Assembly (NCBI GenBank): GCA_025560025.1
Contig: CP048487.1
Span: forward strand, 62,001 to 126,000
Length of the DNA stretch: 64,000 nt
DNA from: Agrobacterium tumefaciens
GTDB lineage: Bacteria; Pseudomonadota; Alphaproteobacteria; Rhizobiales; Rhizobiaceae
Direction of reading: 5' to 3'
The notes beneath the pieces are model-generated. The model saw nothing but the letters and a program-made list of their open reading frames with translations. It was not told the origin of the DNA and did not search any database. Positions 41,917 to 51,480 of the stretch are shown piece by piece (the first letter of the stretch is position 1; each line of letters begins with the position of its first letter). Made by a program: the position numbers and the translations under genes.

Positions 41917-43836
41917 TTACGGCCTCAGCTTGGCGAACCTGTTGGGTTTCACCTGCGTGTCCATGTCCTTTCTCCTGAAATAGATCGCCCGACCGCAACG
42001 GATCGGGCTGTGGCCCTGGACGACGATGATCTGCTCGTCCTTCCTCATCGACTGTGTGATCTCATGCGGCATGATCAGCGGTCGGCGCTGGAAATTGACG
42101 CTCTCTGATTTTCGCGATGCGCTGTTTTTCGTGTCCCAGCCAATGTTGCGGGAACTGCCCTTCACTTCGACGGTCATCTCCCCACATTGCGCCGAGACGT
42201 TGCGAGCTGTCTCCAACGCTTTGATCGCAGCGTAGCTCGCGAACGCGCAGCCGTCGATCCACGAGACTGCGCCGTCTTTTCCAAAATGCCGCTCAAGCTG
42301 ACCAACGGACTGGTAGAGAAGCATCATGCTGACGCCGTACTTGCGGCCGCGGTCGCGCGCCTCTTCGAGCACGCGCATATAGCCGAGGAGGTCCACCTCA
42401 TCCAACATGAACAGCGCCCGGCGTTCGAACGCGCCGTCAGCTTCAATCATGGCATTGATCAGCGAGCCGACGATCACACGCCCGATCCCCGGATAGGAAC
42501 GCAGGATCGATGCGGGGATATTGAGGAACACATCCTTCTTGCCGCCTATGAGATCGCTGGCTCTGAATGTGTTGCCACACACGAGGGCTGCGTAATTGTC
42601 GAGCGACAGCCATTGCGTATCCTTCGACGCGGTCGAATAGACGCCTGAGAACGTCTGCTCGGTCATGTTGACGAACACACCCAGCGTTTCGCTGATGAAT
42701 TTCGATGCTGAATTTTGTTGAACGTCGCGGAGCATGGCAAGCACCGACGTCTCCGGCTCGGAGACGATCTGGCGAAGACTGCGCAGGTTTCGCCGTCCTG
42801 CATATTCTGGCGACAGCATGACATGCGCCAGAAGGCCGGTCAGAAGATTGTGCGCCTGCGACTGAAAGTAAGAGCCGGTCGAGGATTCGAAGCGCACGCT
42901 TTCCGACAACAGCATGTGAGCGATACCGACAATGTCCTGTTCCTTCTGCTTCGACGTCTCGATGCCGTCGAGCACGTTGAAGCCCATGATCGGGTTTGTC
43001 GGGTCGAGCACCATCACCTGACGCCCTAGCCTTTCGCGCCGATGCTCGACGACCATAGGGGCGACCTCCGTGGACGGGTCGAGACAAATCAGGGGACCGG
43101 AATATCGAAGTGCTGTCGGGATAACGTTGCTGGTGGTTTTGTATCCACCGGACCCCGCGAAAAAAAGCATGTGAGTGGAATCGAAATCTTGGCGGTAGGT
43201 GAGCAGCGGCGCCTTGCCACCCTGTCCCCAGGTCGCCGGATCGTTCGGATCGAATGGCAGCTCATGAACGATTTCCTTGTCGACACGATATCGCTCGCCG
43301 ACGACAATCTCGCCGTCGTCGGGAAAGAGCCGGGCCGCCGCGGACATGGAGAGCCAGTCCGCATCACCGAAGGTACCGCGCCTGGCGCGCTTCACCGGTT
43401 CGGAGACAACGGTCGAGATGCGTGCGGATGCCGCCGTCGCCATGAAACCGGCGACGGCGCCGACAACCGCGACCATATCGATGAACGACAGCGCCTGATT
43501 CCACGTGGCCGCGCCGCTCTCGACGGACGGTGACAGCCGGCCGAACTCTCGAAGCCCATAAAAGCTGGCGACGGATAAAAAGCAGATGAGTGTCGCCATC
43601 GCTATCGGCTTTCGCCGATGCAATGGCAAAGCCCAAACCGTGAGAAGCCCCGCTAGGGGCCCGAACAAGAGAACCGGCACGGGAGAGGCTCGAAGGAACC
43701 AGTACTGTGTTTTTCCGCTCATGCCCGCAGCGAGTTCCGGCCAACGCCAGCCGACGACATAGGCCGCAAAAGCTGCGACTGTGATCGGCACGAGTATGAG
43801 CAACAGGCTCAGGTGGGGTCTTGCCCTGATTGTCAT
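41917..43836 (-). CDS. traG: TraG, VirD4-type coupling protein
   Basis: The 639-residue protein has N-terminal membrane helices (residues 8-30, 50-70, 78-95, 118-135). The nucleotide-binding motif AGSGGYKTT is at 227-235, and Walker B ALFMLDEVD has Asp479-Glu480. GTFGDADWLS and FVNMTEQTFSGVYSTASKDT are typical of the Ti/RP4 TraG group. It forms the hexameric pump that brings the relaxase-DNA complex to the secretion channel, here presumably the VirB operon at 10-20 kb. It overlaps traD by four bases. Confidence 0.95.
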   Translation of the reverse strand: MTIRARPHLSLLLILVPITVAAFAAYVVGWRWPELAAGMSGKTQYWFLRASPVPVLLFGPLAGLLTVWALPLHRRKPIAMATLICFLSVASFYGLREFGRLSPSVESGAATWNQALSFIDMVAVVGAVAGFMATAASARISTVVSEPVKRARRGTFGDADWLSMSAAARLFPDDGEIVVGERYRVDKEIVHELPFDPNDPATWGQGGKAPLLTYRQDFDSTHMLFFAGSGGYKTTSNVIPTALRYSGPLICLDPSTEVAPMVVEHRRERLGRQVMVLDPTNPIMGFNVLDGIETSKQKEQDIVGIAHMLLSESVRFESSTGSYFQSQAHNLLTGLLAHVMLSPEYAGRRNLRSLRQIVSEPETSVLAMLRDVQQNSASKFISETLGVFVNMTEQTFSGVYSTASKDTQWLSLDNYAALVCGNTFRASDLIGGKKDVFLNIPASILRSYPGIGRVIVGSLINAMIEADGAFERRALFMLDEVDLLGYMRVLEEARDRGRKYGVSMMLLYQSVGQLERHFGKDGAVSWIDGCAFASYAAIKALETARNVSAQCGEMTVEVKGSSRNIGWDTKNSASRKSESVNFQRRPLIMPHEITQSMRKDEQIIVVQGHSPIRCGRAIYFRRKDMDTQVKPNRFAKLRP

Positions 43837-44066
43837 TCTGCCGCCTCGACCATGAGCGGTGTGCCGCCATCCAGCATCGGGACTTTGAAAGCCTCCTCAC
43901 CGATCCCCCGGAGTCGCCGATGCTCCAGTGAGCTCGGTGCAATCCTCGCAAGCTCCAGCAATCCGCCGAGCAAGAAGGCGCGGTCTGCCTTCGACAGGCC
44001 AGCTCGCACGACAATGCCGCCAAGCAGGAATTTTTCGCGCGCTTCCTTTTTCCGGTCAGTTGTCAT
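43833..44066 (-). CDS. traD: TraD, small conjugation protein
   Basis: From the ATG at 44066 (GGAGG six bases upstream) the product has 77 residues. It contains KKEAREKFLLGGIVVRAGLS and KADRAFLLGGLLELARIAPS, the conserved core of Ti-type TraD. The protein is encoded between traC and traG in all Ti-like transfer regions and is thought to assist the relaxosome. It overlaps both neighbours (11 bases with traC, four with traG). Confidence 0.9.
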   Translation of the reverse strand: MTTDRKKEAREKFLLGGIVVRAGLSKADRAFLLGGLLELARIAPSSLEHRRLRGIGEEAFKVPMLDGGTPLMVEAAE

Positions 44067-44343
44067 GAGAAACCTCCGTCTCCGCTCCAGCCCCACCATC
44101 TGCCTGTCCACGCGGCGCAGCAGATGCGCAACCAGACCCCTTCTTTTCCGCTTTGTGAAATCGCGCTGCGATCTCTTCGAAGATGCGATCGACCTCCTCG
44201 TCAGCGATCTCCAGTTCCGCCAGCCCCGACTTCGTCGCAGCGCGCGCGAAACGATCGGCAGATTTTACTATCAACATTTTCTTACGCTCCCGCAGCTTCT
44301 CGATCTGAGCGTCAATATCCAGAAGTGCCGATTTTGTCGCCAT
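44056..44343 (-). CDS. traC: TraC, relaxosome accessory protein
   Basis: The 95-residue product begins ATKSALLDIDAQIEKLRERK and continues KMLIVKSADRFARAATKSGL and AELEIADEEVDRIFEEIAAR, as in TraC of Ti and symbiotic plasmids. It is probably an oriT-binding accessory to TraA. The C-terminal tail is Gly/Ala-rich. The start has AAAGGATACG upstream and faces oriT; transcription is divergent from traA. Confidence 0.92.
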   Translation of the reverse strand: MATKSALLDIDAQIEKLRERKKMLIVKSADRFARAATKSGLAELEIADEEVDRIFEEIAARFHKAEKKGSGCASAAPRGQADGGAGAETEVSHDN

Positions 44344-44567
44344 TATTCGTATCCTTTCTTGGCTTCGAGAAAATTTCCGATCAGCATTTAACTTACTAGA
44401 AAATGGTAGTCAAATATGTCACTATGCACAAGTCCCCAAATCGTCGATGCCGGAATTCCGGCTTGGGCCGTCTTCCGGAAAAGCGGCATCGGCCCTGTGG
44501 TCCGATCGGTTTGAGGGCGCAATATACGTCGCTGTCGCGACGTGCCTGAGAGGTTCGGAGACCAGTC
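44344..44567. other. oriT: Origin of transfer (oriT), Ti/Q-type
   Basis: The intergenic region between traC and traA holds GAGGGCGCAATATACGTC (44513-44530) followed by the hairpin ACGTCGC (44526-44532) / GCGACGT (44537-44543). The minus strand reads TGCGCCCT, as at the nick of Ti plasmids and RSF1010. By analogy TraA should cut the minus strand between the bases opposite 44518 and 44517. A perfect 14-base palindrome GCCGGAATTCCGGC (44449-44462) lies upstream, perhaps an accessory-protein or repressor site. The AT-rich part (44390-44430) may carry the divergent promoters. Confidence 0.85.
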
Positions 44568-47500
44568 GTGGCGATCATGTTCGTCAGAGCCCAGGTGATT
44601 GGAAGGGGAGCGGGGCGCAGCATCGTCTCGGCCGCCGCCTATCGCCATCGCGCCCGGATGATGGACGAGCAGGCCGGTACGTCCTTCAGCTATCGGGGAG
44701 GGGCCGCGGAACTGGTGCATGAGGAATTGGCGCTGCCGGATCAGATCCCGGCCTGGTTCAAGAATGCAGTGAGCGGAAAATCCGTGGCCGGTGCCAGCGA
44801 GGTCCTGTGGAATGCGGTCGATGCCTTCGAGACGCGGGCGGACGCCCAGCTTGCGCGCGAGTTGATCATCGCCCTGCCGGAGGAATTGACGCGGGCGGAG
44901 AACATCGCTGTGGTGCGCGAGTTCGTGCAAGACAATTTTACGTCCAAGGGGATGGTCGCGGATTGGGTCTATCACGACAAGGACGGCAATCCGCATATCC
45001 ATCTGATGATGACGCTGCGTCCCCTGACGGAGGAGGGTTTCGGCCCGAAGAAGGTTGCTGTGCTTGGCGAGGATGGCGAGCCGCTGCGTGTCGTCACGCC
45101 GCATCGGCCGAACGGCAAGATTGTCTACAAGCTCTGGGCCGGCGACAAGGAAACCATGAAGGTGTGGAAGATTGCCTGGGCGGACGCTGCAAACCGGCAT
45201 CTGGCGCTTGCCGGTCATGAGATCCGTCTCGACGGGCGCTCCTATGCCGAACAGGGTCTCGACGGGATCGCGCAAAAGCATCTCGGTCCGGAAAAGGCAG
45301 CACTCGCCCGCAAGGGCGTCGAGATGTATTTTGCGCCGGCCGATCTTGCCCGCCGGCAGGACATGGCGGATCGATTGCTCGCGGAACCGGAGCTTCTGTT
45401 GAAGCAGATCGGCAATGAGCGCTCGACATTCGACGAAAAGGAAATCGCCAGGGCGCTGCATCGCTATGTCGACGATCCCGTCGATTTCGCCAATATCCGG
45501 GCGCGCCTGATGGCGTCGGACGATCTCGTAACCCTGAAGGCGCAGGTGTTCGATCCCGAGACTGGAAAGGCCGCGGAACCGGCCGTCTTCACGTCGCGCG
45601 ATATGCTGCGCATCGAATATGACATGGCGCAGTCGGCGCGGGTTCTTTCGCAGCGCAAGGGCTTTGCGGTTTCGTCTCAGGCAGTCGCTGCCGCTGTCGA
45701 GACCGCTGATCCTGAAAAGCGATTCCGGCTCGACGCGGAGCAGGTCGATGCTGTCCGTCATGTCACGGGTGAGAGCGGTATCGCGGCGGTGGTCGGTCTT
45801 GCCGGCGCGGGCAAGTCGACCCTGCTTGCGGCGGCGCGCGTTGCCTGGGAAAGCGACGGTCGCCGGGTTGTCGGTGCGGCACTTGCCGGCAAGGCGGCGG
45901 AAGGACTGGAAGATAGTTCCGGCATCAAGTCGCGCACGCTGGCGTCATGGGAACTGGCCTGGGCGAGCGGGCGTAATTTGCTCAAGCGCGGCAATGTGCT
46001 GGTCATCGATGAGGCCGGCATGGTGTCCTCGCAGCAGATGGCGCGCGTGCTGAAGGCCGCCGAGGAGGCTGAGGCGAAAGTCGTCCTGGTCGGCGATGCC
46101 ATGCAGTTGCAGCCGATCCAGGCTGGTGCTGCGTTCCGGGCCATATCGGAGCGGATCGGGTTCGCTGAACTCGCCGGCGTTCGTCGCCAGCGAGAACAGT
46201 GGGCGCGCAGCGCCTCCCGGCTCTTTGCACGCGGCGAGGTCGAGAAAGGCCTCGACGCCTATGCCCAACATGGCCATCTGGTCGAGGCGGACACGCGCGA
46301 TGAAGTCGTCGGGCGGATGGTCGCCGACTGGACGGAGGCGCGCAATCGGGCGATCGAGGCCTCCGTCTCGGAAGGTAGGGAAGGCCGCCTTCGCGGCGAC
46401 GAGCTGCTCGTGCTCGCCCACACCAACGAGGACGTGAAGCGCCTGAACGAGGCGCTGCGATCGGTGATGATCGACGCCGGCGCACTCAGCGATCGTAGCT
46501 CATTCCGGACAGAGCGCGGTGAGCGGGAGTTCGCTGCCGGTGACCGGATCATCTTTCTGGAAAATGCCCGTTTCGTGGAACCGCGCGCCAACAGCCTCGG
46601 TCCGCAATATGTGAAGAACGGCATGCTTGGCACGGTCATTTCCACGGGCGACAAACGGGGCGATGCCTTATTGTCCGTCCGTCTCGACAATGGCCGCGAT
46701 GTCGTCATCAGCGAAAACAGCTATCGCAATGTCGATCATGGCTATGCCGCCACCATCCACAAATCCCAAGGGTCGACCGTCGATCGGACCTTGGTGCTCG
46801 CCACCGGTATGATGGACCAGCACCTGACCTATGTGTCGATGACGCGGCATCGCGACGGCGCCGAGTTCTATGCCGCGAAAGAGGATTTCGAGGCGAGACC
46901 GGAATGGGGATGGAAGCCGCGCGCCGATCATGCGGCCGGCGTAACCGGCGAACTCGTGGAAACCGGGAACGCGAAGTTCCGACCCGATGACGAGGATGCC
47001 GACAAGAGCCCCTATGCGGACGTCAGGACGGATGCCGGAACCGTCCACCGTCTCTGGGGCGTGAGCCTGCCGAAAGCGCTGGAGAAGGCGGGTATCTCGG
47101 AGGGCGACACCGTGACGCTACGCAAGGATGGTGTCGAAAAGGTCAAGGTGCAGGTCACCGTTGTCGACGAAGAGGCCGGCGAGAAGCGCAGCGAGGAACG
47201 CGAGGTCGATCGCAACGTCTGGACCGCCGAGCAGAAGGAATCCGCGGCCGCCCGTTCGGAACGCATCGAGAAGGAGAGCCACCGGCCGGAACTGTTCGGG
47301 CGTCTTGTCGAGCGTCTGTCGCGCTCCGGCGCGAAAACCACGACGCTCGATTTCGAGAGCGAGGAAGGCTACCGGGCGCATGCGCAGGATTTCGCGCGGC
47401 GACGTGGGCTCGACACGCTCTCCCAGGCTGCGGCCGGAATGGAGGAGGGCGCTTCCCGGCGGCTGGCGTGGGTTGCGGAAAAGCGGGAGCTGGTGGCGAA

Positions 47501-49196
47501 GCTCTGGGAGCGCGCGAGCGTGGCGCTTGGCTTCTCGATCGAGCGGGAACGGCGCGCCGCCTACAATGAAGCCCGGGCGGAAGCTCTCGTGGAAGGCATG
47601 CCGGTCAGCGGACATTATCTGATCCCGCCGACCACCCAATTCGCTCGCGGTGTGGATGAGGATGCGCGGCTGGCGCAGCTTTCATCGCCGGCCTGGAAGG
47701 ACCGTGAAGCGATCCTGCAGCCGTTGCTGGAGAAGATCTACCGCGATCCGGTGGCCGCCCTCTCGACCCTCAATGCCCTGGCGTCTGACGGTGACGTTGA
47801 ACCTCGGACGCTTGCCGGGGATCTTGCCGCAGCACCGGATCGGCTCGGCCGACTGCGCGGTTCTGATCTGGTGGTCGACGGACGCGCAGCCCGCAATGAG
47901 CGCGCGGACGCGATGGCTGCTCTGAGGGAATTGCTGCCCTTGGCGCGCGCCCATGCCACGGAATTCCGCCGGCAGGCCGAGCGCTTCGGTATCCGCGAAC
48001 AGCAACGACGCGCCCATATGTCCCTGTCGATACCGATGCTGTCGAAGCCGGCAATGGCGCGCCTCGTCGAAATCGAGAGAATCCGCGAACGGGGCGGGGA
48101 CGATGCCTACAAGACCGCTTTCGCCTATGCCGTCGAGGACCGCCAACTGGTTCAGGAGGTCAAGGCCGTCAACGACGCCTTGACCGCACGCTTCGGCTGG
48201 AGCGCCTTCACCGCGAAGGCCGATGTGGTTGCCCAGCGTAACATCGCCGAGCGCATGCCGGAAGATCTCGCGCCGGAGCGCCGGGAGAAAATCCTCCGCC
48301 TGTTCGCCGCCGTCAGGCGTTTTTCCGAGGAACAGCATTTGGCCGAAAAACAGGATCGTTCGAAGATCGTCGCCGGCGCGAGCATCGAGATCGGAAAGGA
48401 AGCGATGCCCATGTTGCCGATGTTCACCGCTGTGACCGAGTTCAGGACGCCGGTGGAAGAAGAAGCGCGCAACCGTGCTAGCACGGTCGCGCACTATCGT
48501 CACCATCGCGCAGCCCTTGCCGAGACCGCGACGCTCATCTGGCGCGATCCTGCAGGCGCGGTCGGAAAGATTGAGGAGCTTGTCGGAAAAGGCTTTGCCG
48601 GCGAGCGGATCGCCGCGGCGGTCAGCAACGATCCCTCTGCCTATGGTGCGTTGCGTGGTTCTGACCGCCTGATGGACAGGTTGCTCGCCGTCGGTCGCGA
48701 ACGAAAGGAAGCGCATCAGGCTGTGCCGAAAGTTGCCAGCCGCGTGCGTTCGCTCGGTGCGTCGTGGGCGACAGCCCTTGATGCGGAGACTCGAGCCGTC
48801 ACCGAGGAGCGTCGGCGCATGGCGGTTGCCATCCCAGGGCTATCGCAGGCGGCCGAGGATGCCCTCCGGAAACTGGTGGCAGAAGTGAACAGGCAGAACA
48901 AGGACAAGCAAAAGAACACCAAGCGCGGTGTTGCTGCGGGTTCACTCGAGCCACGTGTCGTCCGGGAGTTTGCAGAGGTCAGCCGGGCGCTCGACGAGCG
49001 TTTCGGCCGGAATGCGATTCTGAGGGGTGAGAAGGATACCGGCAATCTCGTCTCACCGGCGCAACGCCCCGCCTTCGAGGCGATGCGAGAGCGCCTGCAG
49101 GTGCTGCAGCAGGCGGTGCGGGCAGAAAGTACTCAGAACATTATCGCCGAGCGCCAGCGTCGCACGATCGAACGAGGCCGTGTTTTCACTCGATAG
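44568..49196 (+). CDS. traA: TraA, MobA/MobL-type relaxase-helicase
   Basis: The 1542-residue protein starts at GTG 44568, matching the usual MAI beginning; an ATG at 44577 would drop three residues. The relaxase domain has the probable catalytic Tyr25 (AAAYRH) and the metal-binding pair NPHIHLMM (His143, His145). A RecD-like helicase follows: Walker A GLAGAGKS at 410-417, Walker B VLVIDEAGM (Asp481-Glu482), and GYAATIHKSQGSTVDRTLVL. The C-terminal 700 residues are helical and lack named domains. It should nick oriT, stay bound to the 5' end and unwind the strand. No traF, traB or traH follows, in keeping with a VirB rather than a Trb channel. Confidence 0.95.
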   Translation: MAIMFVRAQVIGRGAGRSIVSAAAYRHRARMMDEQAGTSFSYRGGAAELVHEELALPDQIPAWFKNAVSGKSVAGASEVLWNAVDAFETRADAQLARELIIALPEELTRAENIAVVREFVQDNFTSKGMVADWVYHDKDGNPHIHLMMTLRPLTEEGFGPKKVAVLGEDGEPLRVVTPHRPNGKIVYKLWAGDKETMKVWKIAWADAANRHLALAGHEIRLDGRSYAEQGLDGIAQKHLGPEKAALARKGVEMYFAPADLARRQDMADRLLAEPELLLKQIGNERSTFDEKEIARALHRYVDDPVDFANIRARLMASDDLVTLKAQVFDPETGKAAEPAVFTSRDMLRIEYDMAQSARVLSQRKGFAVSSQAVAAAVETADPEKRFRLDAEQVDAVRHVTGESGIAAVVGLAGAGKSTLLAAARVAWESDGRRVVGAALAGKAAEGLEDSSGIKSRTLASWELAWASGRNLLKRGNVLVIDEAGMVSSQQMARVLKAAEEAEAKVVLVGDAMQLQPIQAGAAFRAISERIGFAELAGVRRQREQWARSASRLFARGEVEKGLDAYAQHGHLVEADTRDEVVGRMVADWTEARNRAIEASVSEGREGRLRGDELLVLAHTNEDVKRLNEALRSVMIDAGALSDRSSFRTERGEREFAAGDRIIFLENARFVEPRANSLGPQYVKNGMLGTVISTGDKRGDALLSVRLDNGRDVVISENSYRNVDHGYAATIHKSQGSTVDRTLVLATGMMDQHLTYVSMTRHRDGAEFYAAKEDFEARPEWGWKPRADHAAGVTGELVETGNAKFRPDDEDADKSPYADVRTDAGTVHRLWGVSLPKALEKAGISEGDTVTLRKDGVEKVKVQVTVVDEEAGEKRSEEREVDRNVWTAEQKESAAARSERIEKESHRPELFGRLVERLSRSGAKTTTLDFESEEGYRAHAQDFARRRGLDTLSQAAAGMEEGASRRLAWVAEKRELVAKLWERASVALGFSIERERRAAYNEARAEALVEGMPVSGHYLIPPTTQFARGVDEDARLAQLSSPAWKDREAILQPLLEKIYRDPVAALSTLNALASDGDVEPRTLAGDLAAAPDRLGRLRGSDLVVDGRAARNERADAMAALRELLPLARAHATEFRRQAERFGIREQQRRAHMSLSIPMLSKPAMARLVEIERIRERGGDDAYKTAFAYAVEDRQLVQEVKAVNDALTARFGWSAFTAKADVVAQRNIAERMPEDLAPERREKILRLFAAVRRFSEEQHLAEKQDRSKIVAGASIEIGKEAMPMLPMFTAVTEFRTPVEEEARNRASTVAHYRHHRAALAETATLIWRDPAGAVGKIEELVGKGFAGERIAAAVSNDPSAYGALRGSDRLMDRLLAVGRERKEAHQAVPKVASRVRSLGASWATALDAETRAVTEERRRMAVAIPGLSQAAEDALRKLVAEVNRQNKDKQKNTKRGVAAGSLEPRVVREFAEVSRALDERFGRNAILRGEKDTGNLVSPAQRPAFEAMRERLQVLQQAVRAESTQNIIAERQRRTIERGRVFTR

Positions 49197-49398
49197 GAAT
49201 CAGTAGGACGAGACCGAAACATTTGGTGGAAGATCACAAACGTCGCTGAGGGGTTTGATCGCATCAAATCGAGGCAGCCGGCAGCCGCTCGCGACGAGGC
49301 TTGCGCCAAGCACAATATTACATGACGCTGGTCAACTTGGTGGTTCGACAGCTACGCCCTGCAAATCTTCTGTATTGATCGGAGGGAGCCAATGGACT

Positions 49399-49749
49399 TC
49401 ATTCTCTCATGTCCGTTGTCGCCGTTCTCGGGAATTGCCCGGACCTGGCCCCTGGTGCTGGCAGCCACGTCACTGATCTTGCGGCGCCGGGCGCGAGTTC
49501 CCACAAGCGACCCTCGATCAACGTTTGAATGCCGTAGAACGTGAGCAGGTCTCCGGCGGAGACCCGTACGATGAGACCATCGTTAGCGACTCGGATGATC
49601 GCAAACCCGTTCTCGAAGTTGAGTTGTCTGCCGCTGTCCCTGTCGATGATCGACAAGCAGATATCTGTGCTCTGCATGCAGATTTTCTTTGCTATGGCCG
49701 GCGCAGCCTCTAGCTCAATGAAGGCCTCCGAGACGTTTTGATACCTCAT
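49399..49749 (-). CDS. Hypothetical protein, 116 residues
   Basis: The start at 49749 has GGAGG four bases upstream. The product reads MRYQNVSEAFIELEAAPAIA, then STDICLSIIDRDSGRQLNFE and FAIIRVANDGLIVRVSAGDL, suggesting a mixed alpha/beta domain of about 85 residues followed by a basic Pro/Arg tail. Similar proteins lie next to traA on other rhizobial plasmids. Function unknown. Confidence 0.6.
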   Translation of the reverse strand: MRYQNVSEAFIELEAAPAIAKKICMQSTDICLSIIDRDSGRQLNFENGFAIIRVANDGLIVRVSAGDLLTFYGIQTLIEGRLWELAPGAARSVTWLPAPGARSGQFPRTATTDMRE

Positions 49750-49874
49750 TCATCCTCCGTCAGAAGTGTCTCTCTTCGGCAGTATGTCCAATATACGACA
49801 TACGCGATGGCCAGCAGTGTTATGGTGGACAGCATGTCGTCGGTCTTGACGATGGGAAATACCCACAACGGCAC
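49746..49874 (-). CDS. Possible small membrane protein, 42 residues
   Basis: A short frame ends in ATGA overlap with the start of the 116-residue gene. It encodes one membrane helix (MLSTITLLAIAYVVYWTYC) and a charged tail (RRETLLTEDE). The GTG at 49874 gives VPLWVFPIVKTDD before the helix; an ATG at 49835 would give 29 residues. The overlap and clear helix argue for a real gene, but no good ribosome site fits either start. Confidence 0.35.
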   Translation of the reverse strand: MPLWVFPIVKTDDMLSTITLLAIAYVVYWTYCRRETLLTEDE

Positions 49875-50316
49875 TCCCTCATATGAGCGATCGCCGCGCG
49901 GTTGACATTCCCGGGCGATGCCGCACAGCAGGCGGCATGAGATCTATCAGGACCGCTGAGAACAGGAGGGCCCGCCGACTCTTCGGGGCGGGTTTTGCCA
50001 ATCGGCTTCGATACTTCGCAGGCCTATGTCCCAGAGATGGCCCGGGCAATGACCGGAGGCAGGGCTACAGCCCAGCGGGTGCTTATATCGCTGCCCGGCG
50101 TTCGCGCGGGACCTGACGGTCGCCACCTGCGTCACGGGCTCGTTCGAAGTTGCTGGTCTGAAGGTCACCGAGCCCCGCAATATCGCGCAATGAGGTGACG
50201 ACGACAGACTTGCTGCTTGGTTGTCGCACAGAATAAGGGGCGCATGTGCCAAGGCGTTCACGATTGTCCCGCACACGGGAAACCCGGGGGCCCGCCGTCA
50301 TGCTGTTTCAAGACGT
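49875..50316. other. Intergenic region, no gene recognised
   Basis: These 442 bases between the small membrane frame and the LysR gene contain only short frames without family resemblance. No strong hairpin or repeat was noticed. It may mark the border between the transfer region and the accessory genes that follow. Confidence 0.35.
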
Positions 50317-51237
50317 TCAATTGCGGTACTGTTTACGAGCGGGTGCTTTCGCAATAGTGGATGCGAGTTGGCGGCCGATCTCGATGATGTCATCACGATT
50401 GGCGGTCGGGTCCTGTTTGCTCCAGGCCAGTCCAAGGCCGATGCGCAGATCGATCTCTTCCACCGCCTTTAAACGAAAGTTCCTGTTCGGCAGATTTGCC
50501 GCCCATTCCGGAACGAAGCCGACCCCGACACCTGCGGAAACGAGAGCTATCAGTGAAAGTGTGTCGTCGCAGGTGTAGACGATCCGGTCGGAAAGATCAT
50601 GCTCACGGTATGTATCCAGAAAGTACCGCTCCGTGTAGGACAGGTTCGAACGCGAAAAGGAAATGATCTTCTGACGGCGCAAGTCCTCAAGCGTGACGGT
50701 CTGGGCTTCTGCGAGAGCATTGTCTTTGGAGACGGCGAGTAAATAGCGCTCCTCTGTTAGCGCCTGCCATCGCAATGCGCCGTTGTTGTCCAGTGGCCGG
50801 ACAAAACCGATATTGACCTGTCCGCGCTCAATGTCCCGCACGATGGATTCGGTTGTGCCGTTGCGGATATGAATGCGGATGTCTGGATAGCGTCGGCCAA
50901 TTCGTGCAAGAAAATCGGGCAGAACACCGAAGGTTGCCGGGTGGATGGTGCCGATGGTGATCTTGCTGGCAGCTTTGCCCGCGACCGCCTGTGTGATCGC
51001 GCAGCTTTCGTCGACATCGCGAAGCAGTTGAACGCAACGCTCGTAAAAAACAGAACCTGCCGGGGTGAGTTGTACGCGGCGTGTGGAACGAATGAGAAGG
51101 GGAAGGCCCAGTTCCTTCTCGATCGCCTGGACTTGGGCAGTGACTGCAGGCTGGGCGAGGTTGAGCCGGATGGAGGCGCGCCCGAAATGCAGTTCCTCTG
51201 CGACGGCAACGAATGTGCTCATTTGGCGCAGATCCAT
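50317..51237 (-). CDS. LysR-family transcriptional regulator
   Basis: The 306-residue protein has a standard LysR winged helix (MDLRQMSTFVAVAEELHFGR, then LNLAQPAVTAQVQAIEKELG) and an effector domain typical of the BenM/CatM type (ITIGTIHPATFGVLPDFLAR, VNIGFVRPLDNNGALRWQAL, VSAGVGVGFVPEWAANL). This subgroup often controls aromatic or organic acid catabolism. No obvious target is adjacent: the divergent neighbour is the MNT-HEPN gene, 243 bases away. Target and effector unknown. Confidence 0.9.
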   Translation of the reverse strand: MDLRQMSTFVAVAEELHFGRASIRLNLAQPAVTAQVQAIEKELGLPLLIRSTRRVQLTPAGSVFYERCVQLLRDVDESCAITQAVAGKAASKITIGTIHPATFGVLPDFLARIGRRYPDIRIHIRNGTTESIVRDIERGQVNIGFVRPLDNNGALRWQALTEERYLLAVSKDNALAEAQTVTLEDLRRQKIISFSRSNLSYTERYFLDTYREHDLSDRIVYTCDDTLSLIALVSAGVGVGFVPEWAANLPNRNFRLKAVEEIDLRIGLGLAWSKQDPTANRDDIIEIGRQLASTIAKAPARKQYRN

Positions 51238-51480
51238 TTCAGTTCCTTCCGCCGGACGCGCGATTAAGGTCGAGGCGGGCCTCTAATTCCAAGAGGATAG
51301 AGTGGTCCGTTGCGTTGGTCCAGATGCAACATTGATAGGACATCGCGATTAATGGTTGCTGAAGGCGGTTTAACCCCGCATAGTGTCGAAGCAGGTGGAT
51401 TGGGGCTACAACAATGTGGAGTAGCAATAGCCTGCCGATAACGGCTAGGATACCCGTTCAGAAGAATCGATGGTGAGGCC

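Noticed and set aside
44388..45761. Minus-strand frame of 457 codons over oriT and the traA start
   Set aside because: It overlaps the relaxase domain of traA and crosses oriT; no protein features were seen.
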